This document shows, in pieces, positions 47,501-55,142 of a DNA stretch of 64,000 bases; position 1 is the stretch's first letter, and the number at the start of each line of letters is the position of its first letter. Source of the DNA: Nocardia bovistercoris (GTDB lineage Bacteria; Actinomycetota; Actinomycetes; Mycobacteriales; Mycobacteriaceae); the NCBI RefSeq assembly GCF_015674855.1, contig NZ_JADMLG010000004.1:310001-374000 (forward strand). The letters are read 5' to 3'. The translations under genes were made by a program, and so were the position numbers. Below the pieces are notes generated by a model that saw only the letters and a program-made list of their open reading frames with translations, had not been told where the DNA came from and did no database searches.

Positions 47501-48134
47501 TGTCGTCGTCCGCGACGGGGTCTCCGCCGAGGTCGGCGCCGAGCAGTCGGTCGCGGTCGTCTCGGAGGTGCGCACGGTCGACACCGCGGCGGAGACACCT
47601 GTGGGGCGCGCAGCGAAAGCGACTCGAGGAGACCGGCGCAAGACAGCCGAGACGCGCAGGTCGAAGTCGGCTGCGGCGGACAGGGCCGAGACGGCCGTGG
47701 CCCGCCGCGCGGAGACGGCTGTGGCACACGGCGCGGAGACGGCTGTGGCACACGGCGCGGAGACGGCTGTGGCACGCGGCGCGGAGACGCCGGTGGCACG
47801 CGGCGCGGAGACGCCGGTGGCGCGCGACTCGGACACGACAACGGCGCGTGGGTTGGAGACGGCCACGGAGAACGGGTCCGGCGCGACGCATCCCGCGACT
47901 TCGGGCACGAACGGCGCTCCCGAACCGGGGCGGCCCGCTCGCCGACGCCGAGTGGCCAGGTCGGCGGCGGCGCCCGCGGCCGACAGCGGCGGCGCGGTGT
48001 TCGTGGTGTCGGGCAACGACCAGCCGTCCGCGCCGGTGCTCGACCCGGACGAGCCGGTGCCGACGGAACTGCTCGCGCGCAAGCCACGGCGGCGCGCGGT
48101 CGGCAGGCCCGCCGGTCCGCCGGTCGACGACTGA
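44502..48134 (+). CDS. rne: Ribonuclease E/G with IF2-N-like N-terminal domain
   Basis: A 1210-residue endonuclease that starts mRNA decay and trims rRNA. The catalytic core lies at about 440-860: the S1 domain (GNVYLGRVQNVLPSMEAAFVDIG), the DNase I-like subdomain with VIDVNTGKFTG and VVDFIDM holding the metal-binding aspartates, and the Zn-link CEHC (842-845). Residues 19-67 (ERIRVHALAKRLGVTSKRILAKL) look like the IF2 N-terminal domain. Both flanks are long, acidic/alanine-rich and disordered. Residues 1062-1125 are an octapeptide repeat. GTG at 44502 has GAGGAG upstream. Confidence 0.95.
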   Translation: MADQEPQHTTAQDAEQLPERIRVHALAKRLGVTSKRILAKLTELGADARSAQSNVDRAVAESVRDALDTAEGAEPAAGDVAAASASTRAAEVAAPVDTGAAHSGASEAVRGGGSEVAHGGDAGAAHGGTEAARRGADAFAVETTESVDAESAVETRADAPGSRAGLLFSAPEVAQPGGTGSVAAAQQPLRLFTHAERTDDVAVAPVVFESAAVSAPLFLPPDAAAIEETRKQRRAEREARRVEEPPVEVEDESDTGDDDTDDGGADQSGDADGQPRRRRRGRRGRGRGRGEQHSDADGDEDHTDAAESSDADDVDDSEDVAAESVDGADDTDGEDGDGLPEGSSRRRRRRRRRKVAGEGEGAETAAEDDPPNTVVHEREPRNKSRGRAANADEVQGITGSTRLEAKRQRRRDGREAGRRRPPILTESEFLARRESVDRVMVVREKTFQDHPTATQVAVLEDNILVEHFVTSTGSASMVGNVYLGRVQNVLPSMEAAFVDIGRGRNGVLYAGEVNWEAAGLGGRERKIEQALKPGDQVLVQVSKDPVGHKGARLTTQISLAGRFLVYVPGGTSTGISRKLPDTERKRLKEILRDIVPADAGVIIRTASEGVAEAELARDVERLQATWRTIEEQAAKENGAPKTLYEEPDLLVKVIRDLFNEDFSRLVIEGERAWSTVERYIGTVAPDLLARVSRHDAGSVDVFETYRIDEQLAKALDRKVWLPSGGTLVIDRTEAMTVIDVNTGKFTGSGGSNLEETVTRNNLEAAEEIVRQMRLRDIGGMIVVDFIDMVLESNRDLVLRRLTEALGRDRTRHQVSEVTSLGLVQMTRKKLGTGLVEAFSTTCEHCHGRGILVHTYPVEPSASEDGGARKETGSRRRRGRDKGAAPTPPAVATAPVPEVSEEDAAVKRAHPVALAMAAHQHSDDDVDESDLDTGDIAEAGEAEAAHAEVGAAASGAESGSAAGDAEVVVTGSTTVAEAVVAAEDAVIAEFAANALSAGAEAVVVRDGVSAEVGAEQSVAVVSEVRTVDTAAETPVGRAAKATRGDRRKTAETRRSKSAAADRAETAVARRAETAVAHGAETAVAHGAETAVARGAETPVARGAETPVARDSDTTTARGLETATENGSGATHPATSGTNGAPEPGRPARRRRVARSAAAPAADSGGAVFVVSGNDQPSAPVLDPDEPVPTELLARKPRRRAVGRPAGPPVDD
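47685..47876 (+). repeat. 24-bp tandem repeat inside rne encoding an octapeptide
   Basis: About eight copies coding AETAVARR, AETAVAHG (twice), AETAVARG, AETPVARG, then decaying (AETPVARD, SDTTTARG, LETATENG). The middle copies are nearly identical in DNA, which points to recent expansion. Confidence 0.9.
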
Positions 48135-48143
48135 CACGTCCTC

Positions 48144-48168
48144 GGTGGTCCGGTAGGCCCGGACCGCC
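48144..48168 (+). terminator. Hairpin after rne
   Basis: GGTGGTCCGG (48144-48153) pairs with CCGGACCGCC (48159-48168) with one G-T pair and a 5-base loop. No T run. Confidence 0.45.
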
Positions 48169-48467
48169 CGGCGCGTCGCTCGGTTCGGACCGACGGTGCT
48201 CGACTCGGTCGCACGCCCGGCCCGACTCGGCCTTGCCCGGTGCCCGACTCGGCCTTGCCCGATACCTCGGTGCGGTCAGGCGTGGCGCTGCTCGGTTCGG
48301 ACCGGGCCACTCGGGCTCGACCCGGTCCGCTTGCTCGGTGCGACCGAGTCCGGCCGCCTCGGCTCGAATCGGCTCGGCCCGCTCTGTTCGAGATGCCCGA
48401 TTCGACACCGTTCGGTGCGGATCGGCTCTCGACCGGCGCGTTCGCCGAATGGTTGCCGAAGGGCGAA

Positions 48468-48497
48468 TTGGGTTGTGGTGTCGGGGTCTGGTAACCT
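48468..48497 (+). promoter_or_regulatory. Candidate rplU-rpmA promoter
   Basis: TTGGGT (48468-48473) and TAACCT (48492-48497) with an 18-base spacer. It would leave a leader of about 140 bases before rplU, long enough for ribosomal-protein autoregulation. Confidence 0.4.
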
Positions 48498-48644
48498 CGG
48501 TTGGTCGCTGCCTGGCGATGGGCATCACCTCACGCCCCCAGTCGCAGCAACCAGCCAAGACAGCAAACCAGCTACGGCACGGTCGCGTCGCACTCCCGCG
48601 GCGCGAACGAGCACGAGTAGACATCGAGTGGAGGAAGCCGACCG

Positions 48645-48956
48645 ATGGCAACGTACGCGATCGTCAAGACCGGCGGAAAGCAGTACAAGGTCGCGGTCGG
48701 TGACCTGGTGAAGGTCGAGAAGATCGAGGGTGAGCCCGGCGCGTCCGTCGCGCTGGCCCCGGTTCTCGTCGTGAACGGGTCCGAGCTGACCACCGATGCC
48801 GCCGCGCTGGCCGCGGTTTCCGTGGCCGCCGAGGTCGTCGAGCACACCAAGGGCCCGAAGATCCGCATCCACAAGTTCAAGAACAAGACCGGCTACCACA
48901 AGCGCCAGGGTCACCGTCAGCCGCTGACGGTTCTCAAGGTCACCGGCATCAAGTAA
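48645..48956 (+). CDS. rplU: 50S ribosomal protein L21
   Basis: A 103-residue L21 beginning [20 protein letters not shown] and ending [24 protein letters not shown], both diagnostic. It binds 23S rRNA. GAGGAAG precedes the ATG. Followed 19 bases later by rpmA, the usual pairing. Confidence 0.99.
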   Translation: MATYAIVKTGGKQYKVAVGDLVKVEKIEGEPGASVALAPVLVVNGSELTTDAAALAAVSVAAEVVEHTKGPKIRIHKFKNKTGYHKRQGHRQPLTVLKVTGIK

Positions 48957-48975
48957 GCATCCGAGGAGAACTGCC

Positions 48976-49242
48976 ATGGCACACAAGAAGGGCGCGTCCA
49001 GCTCGCGGAACGGTCGCGATTCCAACGCGCAGCGACTCGGCGTCAAGCGTTTCGGCGGCCAAGCCGTCCAGGCGGGTGAGATCCTGGTTCGTCAGCGCGG
49101 CACCCACTTCCACCCCGGCGTCAACGTCGGCCGCGGTGGCGACGACACCCTGTTCGCCCTCGCGGCGGGCGCGGTGGAGTTCGGCGTGAAGCGTGGACGC
49201 AAGACCGTCAATATCGTCGCCGCGGAGCCGGTCGGGGCCTGA
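48976..49242 (+). CDS. rpmA: 50S ribosomal protein L27
   Basis: An 88-residue L27: [24 protein letters not shown] is the standard start without the cleavable leader seen in Firmicutes, and [18 protein letters not shown] is the core. Its N-terminus reaches the peptidyl transferase centre. Confidence 0.99.
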   Translation: MAHKKGASSSRNGRDSNAQRLGVKRFGGQAVQAGEILVRQRGTHFHPGVNVGRGGDDTLFALAAGAVEFGVKRGRKTVNIVAAEPVGA

Positions 49243-49269
49243 CCGCCCCACCACTTCGACAGCGTAGAG

Positions 49270-49308
49270 CGGGTCAGGGTCGCAACACCCTGGCCCGTTT
49301 TCGTGTTT
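49270..49308 (+). terminator. Intrinsic terminator after rpmA
   Basis: CGGGTCAGGGT (49270-49280) pairs with ACCCTGGCCCG (49287-49297), with one G-T pair and a 6-base loop, followed by TTTTCGTGTTT. Confidence 0.75.
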
Positions 49309-49351
49309 CCCCCCGCGGAGCGCAGAACCGAGAAGGAGGTTGATTCGGCGT

Positions 49352-50806
49352 ATGTCCAAATTCATCGACCGTGTCGTACTTCACGTGCGCGCGGGTAAGG
49401 GCGGCCACGGCTGCGCCTCGGTGCATCGCGAGAAGTTCAAGCCGCTGGGCGGACCCGACGGCGGCAACGGCGGCAACGGCGGGGATGTGATTCTCGAGGT
49501 CGACTCGAATGTGCACACCCTGCTCGACTTCCACTTCCATCCGCATGCCAAGGCGGGCAGCGGCAAACCCGGCGAGGGCGGTCACCGCGACGGCAAACAA
49601 GGCGGTCCGCTGGTGTTGAAGGTGCCCGACGGCACCGTGGTCCTCGACAAGGACGGCGAGATCCTGGTGGATCTGGTCGGCGCGGGCAACCGGTACACGG
49701 CCGCGCACGGTGGCCGCGGCGGACTCGGTAATGCCGCGTTGGCCTCCAAAGCGCGCAAAGCTCCGGGATTCGCCCTGCTCGGCGAGGAGGGCGAGGAGAA
49801 GGATCTGGTCCTCGAGCTGAAGTCGGTGGCCGATGTCGGTCTCGTCGGCTTCCCCTCGGCGGGCAAGTCCTCCCTGGTTTCGGTGTTGTCGGCGGCCAAG
49901 CCGAAGATCGCGGACTACCCGTTCACCACGCTGGTCCCGAATCTGGGCGTGGTCCTCAGCGGCGACACCACTTTCACCGTCGCGGATGTGCCCGGCCTGA
50001 TTCCGGGCGCCAGCGAGGGTCGAGGTCTCGGCCTCGACTTCCTGCGGCATCTGGAGCGCTGCGCGGTGCTCGCCCACGTGGTGGATTGCGCGACCCTGGA
50101 GCCAGGCCGCGACCCGGTCACCGACGTGGACGCGCTCGAGGCCGAACTCGCGGCCTACCGTCCCGCATTGCGCGGTGACGCCGGTCTCGGCGATCTGGCG
50201 GACCGCCCTCGCGTGGTGATCCTCAACAAGACCGATGTGCCCGACGCGGCCGAACTGGCGGAGATGGTCGCGCCGGAGTTCGCCGAACGCGGGTGGCCGG
50301 TGTTCGAGATCTCGGCGGTGAGCCGGGCGGGCCTGCGCGAGTTGAGTTTCGCGTTGGCCGATCTGGTGATGCGGTACCGGGAGGACCATCCGCCGGAGGC
50401 GCCGAAGCGGCCGGTGATCCGTCCGATCGCGGTGGACGAGACCGGTTTCAGCGTGATCGCCGATCCGCAGGAGCCGGGTGGTTTCATCGTGCGCGGCACC
50501 CGCCCGGAGCGGTGGGTGCGGCAGACCCAGTTCGACAACGACGAGGCTGTCGGCTACCTCGCCGATCGTCTGGCTCGCCTCGGTGTCGAAGCCGAGTTGG
50601 TGAAGCAGGGCGCCGAACCGGGAGCGCCGGTGACCATCGGCGATGTCACCTTCGACTGGGAGCCGCAGATCTCCGCCGGTGTGGACCAGGTGCCCACCGG
50701 TCGCGGTACCGACGTCCGGCTCGAGCAGAACGAGCGGGTCGGCGCCGCCGAGCGCAAACATGCTTCGCGGGTGCGCCGAGGTCTGGTGCGCGCGGACGAG
50801 GAATAG
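49352..50806 (+). CDS. obgE: GTPase ObgE/CgtA
   Basis: A 484-residue Obg GTPase involved in 50S assembly and the stringent response. The glycine-rich Obg domain (residues 1-158) includes [14 protein letters not shown]. The G domain has G1 GFPSAGKSS (166-174), DVPGLIPGA, and NKTD. A C-terminal OCT domain (about 345-430) and acidic tail are the actinobacterial form. AAGGAGG ends 12 bases before the ATG at 49352, rather far; a TTG at 49340 directly follows it, but the family starts at the ATG. Confidence 0.97.
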   Translation: MSKFIDRVVLHVRAGKGGHGCASVHREKFKPLGGPDGGNGGNGGDVILEVDSNVHTLLDFHFHPHAKAGSGKPGEGGHRDGKQGGPLVLKVPDGTVVLDKDGEILVDLVGAGNRYTAAHGGRGGLGNAALASKARKAPGFALLGEEGEEKDLVLELKSVADVGLVGFPSAGKSSLVSVLSAAKPKIADYPFTTLVPNLGVVLSGDTTFTVADVPGLIPGASEGRGLGLDFLRHLERCAVLAHVVDCATLEPGRDPVTDVDALEAELAAYRPALRGDAGLGDLADRPRVVILNKTDVPDAAELAEMVAPEFAERGWPVFEISAVSRAGLRELSFALADLVMRYREDHPPEAPKRPVIRPIAVDETGFSVIADPQEPGGFIVRGTRPERWVRQTQFDNDEAVGYLADRLARLGVEAELVKQGAEPGAPVTIGDVTFDWEPQISAGVDQVPTGRGTDVRLEQNERVGAAERKHASRVRRGLVRADEE

Positions 50807-50861
50807 CCGGGTCGGTTGCCGACCCGATCTACCTGTCGGTTGTGGTTCAGGGAGTTGTGTT

Positions 50862-52004
50862 GTGACACAGGTGAATTCATCGACCAATATGGTTTCCGCC
50901 GAGCTCGGTCCGGCCCGTGCCGCGGTGGCGGGCGCGCGCAGCGTCGTCGTCAAGATCGGGTCGTCCGCGCTGACCAGCCTGAAGGGCGGACTCGACACCG
51001 CGCGACTGGATCGGCTCGCCGACGCGGTCGAGGCGCGGATGCGGGCGGGCTCCGATGTCGTCGTGGTGTCATCGGGCGCCATCGGCGCGGGGCTCGCGCC
51101 GCTCGGATTGTCCGTGCGGCCAAGGGATCTGGCGACCAAGCAGGCCGCCGCGAGCGTCGGGCAGTTGGCGCTCGCGCACGCGTGGGGCACGTCCTTCGCC
51201 CGGTACGGGCGCACGGTCGGGCAGGTGCTGCTCAGTGCCGACGATTTCTCCCGCCGCGAGCATCACCGCAACGCGCAGCGCACCCTCGACCGGCTGCGCT
51301 CGCTCGGCGCGGTCGCGGTGGTGAACGAGAACGACACCGTCGCCACCGAGGAGATCCGTTTCGGCGACAACGACCGGCTCGCCGCGCTGGTGGCGCACCT
51401 GGTCGGCGCGGACGCGTTGATCCTGCTCTCGGATGTGGCGGGCCTCTACGACGGCGATCCACGCAAGGGGCAGGCGAATTTCATTCCTGAGGTGCGCAGC
51501 AGCGCCGACCTCGACGGGGTGATCGCGGGCAGCGGCGGCGCGCTCGGCACCGGCGGCATGGCCTCCAAACTGTCGGCCGCGCGCCTGGCCGCCGACGCGG
51601 GCGTCCCGGTACTGCTCGCGGCCGCCGCCGACGCCGCGACGGCACTGAGCGCGGGCACCGTCGGCACCGCGTTCGCCGCGCGCCCGGTTCGATTGTCGGC
51701 CAGGAAGTTCTGGGTGCGCCACGCCGCCGACAGCCGCGGCGCGATCCTCATCGACGATGGCGCGGTGGGCGCGGTCGCACACCGCCGCCGGTCGCTGCTC
51801 GCGGCGGGCATCGTCGGTGTGCGCGGCCGGTTCCACGGCGGTGACGTGGTGGACCTGGTGGCGCCCGACGGCACCGTGGTGGCGCGCGGGGTGGTCGAAT
51901 ACGACAGCGCCGAACTGTCCGGCATGCTCGGGCGCTCGACCACCGAACTCCCGGACACCATGCAGCGGCCCGTGATTCACGCCGACGACCTCGTCAGCGT
52001 GTAG
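50862..52004 (+). CDS. proB: Glutamate 5-kinase
   Basis: A 380-residue enzyme for the first step of proline synthesis (glutamate to glutamyl 5-phosphate). The amino-acid-kinase domain contains [41 protein letters not shown] and [14 protein letters not shown]-terminal PUA domain (about 290-380) is present. The GTG start has GGGAG seven bases upstream. It follows obgE as Rv2439c follows Rv2440c. Confidence 0.97.
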   Translation: MTQVNSSTNMVSAELGPARAAVAGARSVVVKIGSSALTSLKGGLDTARLDRLADAVEARMRAGSDVVVVSSGAIGAGLAPLGLSVRPRDLATKQAAASVGQLALAHAWGTSFARYGRTVGQVLLSADDFSRREHHRNAQRTLDRLRSLGAVAVVNENDTVATEEIRFGDNDRLAALVAHLVGADALILLSDVAGLYDGDPRKGQANFIPEVRSSADLDGVIAGSGGALGTGGMASKLSAARLAADAGVPVLLAAAADAATALSAGTVGTAFAARPVRLSARKFWVRHAADSRGAILIDDGAVGAVAHRRRSLLAAGIVGVRGRFHGGDVVDLVAPDGTVVARGVVEYDSAELSGMLGRSTTELPDTMQRPVIHADDLVSV

Positions 52005-52075
52005 TCGCGCGCCGAATTCGATCGCGCTGACCGCAACCCTGTCGTCCCGGGGTTCGGCTTGCGAATCTGGGTGCA

Positions 52076-52135
52076 CGCGCGCCCACGGTCGAGGAGCAGC
52101 CGAGGGGACCGGCAGAAGATTCACGTGGGCGCGCG
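52076..52135 (+). promoter_or_regulatory. 11-bp inverted repeat upstream of the transporter operon
   Basis: CGCGCGCCCAC (52076-52086) and GTGGGCGCGCG (52125-52135), a perfect repeat with a 38-base loop. It could be a proB terminator or a control element for the operon that starts 34 bases later. Confidence 0.4.
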
Positions 52136-52168
52136 GCCTCATTTCTCCGGTACGAGAAGGCAGAGCCG

Positions 52169-53290
52169 ATGTCGAGCACAGACGGTCAGCAGGACGAGCC
52201 GCAACCAGAGGCGGACGAGACGAACGCGGCGGTCGCGAGTCACGACGACGAGGAGGACCTCGCGACCCCGGTCGAACCGGAATCGCCCGCGCTGTCGCGG
52301 CGCAGGCTGTTCGCGGGCGCGGGCATCGCCACCGCGGTGGTGGCGGGCGGCGGCCTGGCCGCCTGGCTGACCGCCCGCCGGACTCCCGGAGCGGGAAATG
52401 TTAACCGCACCTTGAAGATCGGCTACGGCGGCGGGGTATGCGAGGGCCCGCTGTATGTGGCGCACCATCAGAAGATCTTCGAGAAGCACGGGCTCGACGT
52501 CGAGATCATCAAGACCGGCGGCGACGAGATCAAGGACGCTGTCGGCGCGGGCAAACTCGACGCGGCGCCGGGGATCTTCTTCTCCTGGCTCAAACCCATC
52601 GAACAGGGCATCGACGCGAAATTGGCGGCGGGTCTGCACGAAGGATGTCTGCGGCTGGTGGTTACCAAGGACAGTCCGCTCACCTCGGTCGCCGAACTGC
52701 GCGGCAAGCCGATCGGCGTCGGTGCCATCGGGGACTCGGCGATGTCGTTCTTCTCCCTCGATCTGCTCGACGCGGGCCTGCACCCCAGCGAGGACGTGGA
52801 CTGGCGGGTTTTCCCCGCCGATCAGCTGGCCGACGCGCTGACCAGGGGTGATGTCGCGGCCATCGCGGCGAGTGACCCGAACGGTCTGCTGCCGACGCTG
52901 AAGGGCAAGGCCAGGGAGCTCACCAACAACCAGCAGGGCGCCAACCGCCAGCTGTACTGCTGCGCCACCGCGATCAACGGGCGGCTGCTGCGCGAGGACC
53001 CGGACGTGGCGAGGTCGCTGGTGACGGCGTGGGCCGAAGGCAGCAGGTGGGTGGGCGCCAATATCGCGCAGACCGCCGCGCTCGAGGTCGAGCACAAGTA
53101 CGTCGCCGCCGAACAGCCCGTGGTCGAGGCCATTCTCAACACCTACGGCTACAACCCGTCGGCGATCCGGCTGAAGGACGAAATCACCCCCGGTATCGCG
53201 AAATTCGCCAGGACCGGTTACCTGGACCGCAAGACCGACCCGAACGCGCTGGCCGACAAGGTGTACGCCGATCTCGCGCTGACCTGGTGA
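52169..53290 (+). CDS. ABC transporter substrate-binding protein, Tat-exported, NitT/TauT-type, four cysteines
   Basis: A 373-residue exported binding protein. A long acidic N-terminus (1-42) precedes the twin-arginine signal SRRRLF (43-48) and a hydrophobic helix. The mature part has the SsuA/NMT1-like fold order: IGYGGGVCEGPLYVAHHQKIFEKHGLDV, then GKLDAAPG and WLKPIEQG. Cysteines are at 91, 160, 264 and 265, unusual in an exported actinobacterial protein and placed near expected ligand loops. The family binds sulfonates, nitrate, thiamine precursors and others; this ligand is unknown. First gene of an overlapping run through to CopC-CopD. Confidence 0.8.
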   Translation: MSSTDGQQDEPQPEADETNAAVASHDDEEDLATPVEPESPALSRRRLFAGAGIATAVVAGGGLAAWLTARRTPGAGNVNRTLKIGYGGGVCEGPLYVAHHQKIFEKHGLDVEIIKTGGDEIKDAVGAGKLDAAPGIFFSWLKPIEQGIDAKLAAGLHEGCLRLVVTKDSPLTSVAELRGKPIGVGAIGDSAMSFFSLDLLDAGLHPSEDVDWRVFPADQLADALTRGDVAAIAASDPNGLLPTLKGKARELTNNQQGANRQLYCCATAINGRLLREDPDVARSLVTAWAEGSRWVGANIAQTAALEVEHKYVAAEQPVVEAILNTYGYNPSAIRLKDEITPGIAKFARTGYLDRKTDPNALADKVYADLALTW

Positions 53291-54303
53291 GCGGCGTGAC
53301 CGCGACCGTGCCGGATGTGGCGCCCGCAGGCGAACGGGTCGCGCCCGCGCCGCGTCGCTATCCGCCGACCCTCGGATTCGCCGTGGCGTGGGCGCTGTGG
53401 GCAGTGACCGCCCTGGTGACCTTGGCGCTGCCCGACGAACTCCAGGCGGCCGCGCCGCTCGCGGTCGGCCTGCTGTGCAGCGCGTGGACGGTGGCGCTGG
53501 CGGGGTGGGCGGTGTGGGGGTATCGACGCCGCGAGGTCACCTTGCGGCTGCGCCACCACACGCCGTGGATCGCGGTGACCGGGGCGTGGGTGCTGGTGTG
53601 GGAGTACACGACCGCCAAGACCGGCTGGCTGGAACCGCCGCATTTCGCCTCGCCGCAGCACATGCTGCTGGTGTTCTACGAGGAGGCGGGCATCCTCGCG
53701 TCCAGTACCTGGCATTCGCTGGTGCTGCTGCTGATCGGGTTCGGCATAGGCGCGGTCGCCGGTCTGAGCACCGGCATCGCGATGGGTTGGTCGAAACTGG
53801 CCTCGTACTGGGGTAATCCGGTGCTGCAGACGGCGGGTCCGGTGCCTGCGGCGACCCTGCTGCCGGTGGTTCTCGTGCTGTTTCCCACGACCTACAGCGG
53901 CAGTATCTTCATGGTCGCGTTCGGGGTGTGGTTTCCGGTGGCGGTGCTCACCAGGGCGGGAATCGCCGGGGTCGGGCGCGGATACTTCGATGTGGCGCAG
54001 ACGCTGGGCGCGTCACGCAACTTCCTGATCTGGCGGGTGGCCGTGCCCGGCGCGTTGCCGAGCATCTTCACCGGACTGTTCATGGGACTCGGCGCGTCGC
54101 TCGGCGCGCTCGCGGTCGCGGAACTGCTCGGGGTGAAGAACGGGCTCGGCTGGTACATCCAGTGGACCAAGGGCTGGGCGGCCTATCCGCGCATGTACGC
54201 GGCGATCGTGCTGATGGTCGTGGTGTGCCGCACCCTCATGCTCGTGCTGTTCCGCATCCGCAACCGGGTGCTGATCTGGGAGAAGGATCTCGTGCGATGG
54301 TGA
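53287..54303 (+). CDS. ABC transporter permease, NitT/TauT-type
   Basis: A 338-residue permease with two to three extra N-terminal helices, then a typical binding-protein-dependent transporter domain. The EAA loop reads DVAQTLGASRNFLIWRVAVPGALPSIFTGL. The GTG start overlaps the stop of the binding-protein gene (GTGA at 53287-53290), and its own stop overlaps the ATPase gene. It would form the membrane channel of the importer. Confidence 0.88.
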   Translation: MSGVTATVPDVAPAGERVAPAPRRYPPTLGFAVAWALWAVTALVTLALPDELQAAAPLAVGLLCSAWTVALAGWAVWGYRRREVTLRLRHHTPWIAVTGAWVLVWEYTTAKTGWLEPPHFASPQHMLLVFYEEAGILASSTWHSLVLLLIGFGIGAVAGLSTGIAMGWSKLASYWGNPVLQTAGPVPAATLLPVVLVLFPTTYSGSIFMVAFGVWFPVAVLTRAGIAGVGRGYFDVAQTLGASRNFLIWRVAVPGALPSIFTGLFMGLGASLGALAVAELLGVKNGLGWYIQWTKGWAAYPRMYAAIVLMVVVCRTLMLVLFRIRNRVLIWEKDLVRW

Positions 54304-55142
54304 GCGAATCAGGGAGCGCCGTCGATATCGACGGGGTGTCGCATCAGTTCCAGGTGGCGGGCGCGCGCGGGCGGACGGTGTTGGAGCGACTGCTCGGCAA
54401 ACCGGCGCCGATACCGACGCGAGCCCAGGAGTTGGGTCGCCTCCGGGTGCTGACCGAGGTGTCGCTGCGGATCGCGCCCGGTGAGTTCGTGGCGCTGCTC
54501 GGGCCTTCGGGTTGCGGCAAATCGACGCTGCTGCGGTTGCTTTCCGGGTTGGAGCGGCCGTCACGCGGTGCGATCCGCGTCGACGGGGTGTCCATCACCG
54601 GCCCGGATCCGCACCGCGCGTTGATGTTCCAGGATCCGACGCTGTTCCCGTGGCGCACCGTGCACGGGAATGTGGCGCTGGGACCGCAGGCGCGCGGCAC
54701 GCTCGCCGCCGACGAGGACCGCGTGTCGGAGGCGTTGACGCTGGTCGGGCTCGACGGCTTCCGCGACACCTATCCGGCGCAACTGTCCGGCGGCATGGCC
54801 CAGCGCGTCGCGTTGGCGCGCGCCCTGGTCAATCGGCCTCGGCTGTTCCTGCTGGACGAACCGCTCGGCAAACTCGACGCGCTCACCCGAGCCACCCTGC
54901 AGACCGAGATCGCGCGACTGTGGGAGCGCGACCGTTTCACCGCGGTGCTCGTCACCCACGATGTCGACGAGGCGCTGCGGCTCGCCGACCGGGTAGTGGT
55001 GTTCTCCCCGCGTCCGGGGAAGGTGCTGCGCGACCTCACGGTGGACGTGCCGCGTCCGCGCGATCACGACCATCCCGAATATCTGCGGTCGCGGCGGGCG
55101 ATCCTGCGACTGCTCGGCGAATCCGGAAAGGCTGCCGCATGA
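54297..55142 (+). CDS. ABC transporter ATP-binding protein, NitT/TauT-type
   Basis: A 281-residue ATPase. Walker A GPSGCGKST, Q-loop MFQDPTLFPWRTV, signature LSGGMAQRVALARAL, Walker B LFLLDEP, and H-loop VTHDVDEA; all intact. About 45 residues precede the first conserved strand, more than usual. ATG 54297 or GTG 54300 (the latter in a GTGA overlap) are both possible. Its stop overlaps the start of the PLP-enzyme gene (ATGA). Confidence 0.9.
   Translation: MVSESGSAVDIDGVSHQFQVAGARGRTVLERLLGKPAPIPTRAQELGRLRVLTEVSLRIAPGEFVALLGPSGCGKSTLLRLLSGLERPSRGAIRVDGVSITGPDPHRALMFQDPTLFPWRTVHGNVALGPQARGTLAADEDRVSEALTLVGLDGFRDTYPAQLSGGMAQRVALARALVNRPRLFLLDEPLGKLDALTRATLQTEIARLWERDRFTAVLVTHDVDEALRLADRVVVFSPRPGKVLRDLTVDVPRPRDHDHPEYLRSRRAILRLLGESGKAAA

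Larger units (their letters stand above)
48138..48644. other. rne-rplU intergenic region
   Basis: About 507 bases without a gene. It holds the rne hairpin (48144-48168), a 22-bp direct repeat containing CGACTCGGCCTTGCCCG (about 48221-48263) and the rplU promoter region. Confidence 0.45.
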
